Source: Pirellulimonas nuda (lineage in GTDB: Bacteria > Planctomycetota > Planctomycetia > Pirellulales > Lacipirellulaceae). From it: DNA of 64,000 nucleotides. The position numbers and the translations under genes are program-made. The notes beneath the pieces were generated by a model. It was not told the DNA's origin and did no database searches. It saw nothing but the letters and a program-made list of their open reading frames with translations. The stretch is taken from the NCBI RefSeq assembly GCF_007750855.1, contig NZ_CP036291.1, forward strand, positions 3,410,001-3,474,000. The letters run 5' to 3'. Within the stretch, counting starts at the first letter, position 1. Each line of letters begins with the position of its first letter. Below, piece after piece: positions 63,885-64,000 of this stretch.

Positions 63885-64000
63885 ATGAAGCGGTTCATTG
63901 GGCTCGACGTCCACAAGGCGGTCGTCGAGGTGTGCGTCATCGACGAGAAGGGGGAGCGGGTCTTTCGCCGCCGGATCGATTGCACGCGGGAGGCCTTGCT
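63885..64000 (+). CDS. IS110-family transposase, N-terminal part (runs off the window)
   Basis: An open frame from the ATG at 63885 to the window end reads MKRFIGLDVHKAVVEVCVID and EKGERVFRRRIDCTREAL. The GLDVHK start with its Asp is the hallmark of IS110-family DEDD transposases, which are guided by a bridge RNA encoded in the flanking non-coding region. The 250 bp before it could hold the left end of that element. Completeness cannot be judged here. Confidence 0.85.
   Translation, partial: MKRFIGLDVHKAVVEVCVIDEKGERVFRRRIDCTREAL

Overview
The window looks like a planctomycete chromosome, probably order Pirellulales and close to Lacipirellulaceae. That placement is an inference from gene content: an XrtU-type exosortase fused to a huge TPR region, an EpsI-like partner, at least three PEP-CTERM proteins, a secreted beta-helix protein with the planctomycete N-terminal LExRxLMA motif, and GC-rich DNA. 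I saw no rRNA, tRNA or CRISPR array by eye.

Region 1 (about 0.5-29.6 kb) is an exopolysaccharide locus. It opens with a sigma-54-dependent regulator, a Wzc/GumC-like chain-length protein and a Wzm/Wzt ABC exporter. These are followed by decoration and assembly genes: two sulfotransferases, three FkbM methyltransferases, an O-antigen ligase/polymerase-like membrane protein, several GT2/GT4 glycosyltransferases, two NAD-dependent epimerases and an RmlC-type 3,5-epimerase. The part from about 6.3 to 20.7 kb is visibly less GC-rich than its flanks and contains IS debris, as expected for an exchangeable serotype-like cassette. The beta-helix protein lies inside it.

Region 2 (about 30-50.9 kb) is the sorting and export part. 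It holds a PEP-CTERM gene with a near-consensus sigma-54 promoter, the exosortase-TPR fusion, the EpsI-like protein, an intact IS3-family element, two more PEP-CTERM genes (one preceded by a small secreted protein), a proline-rich lipoprotein, a Wza-like outer-membrane export lipoprotein, and further sugar genes (GT4, GT8-like, polysaccharide pyruvyl transferase-like, GMC oxidoreductase). Regions 1 and 2 together describe one extracellular matrix system: make, modify and export a probably sulfated, methylated polysaccharide, and anchor PEP-CTERM proteins in the envelope under sigma-54 control.

Region 3 (about 51-64 kb) is an accessory island packed with broken insertion sequences (ISAs1, IS66, IS5, IS701, IS3, IS110). 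In its middle is the most interesting locus: a 2118-residue multidomain protein and, 96 bp downstream, a protein resembling the SMODS-associated NUDIX family. The large protein joins a kinase/aminoglycoside-phosphotransferase-like domain, a Rossmann/SIR2-like segment, a SAMD9-like STAND P-loop NTPase, a helical/TPR region, an OB-like segment, a cold-shock domain and about five OST-HTH/LOTUS-like winged helices. I propose it as a candidate antiviral conflict system.
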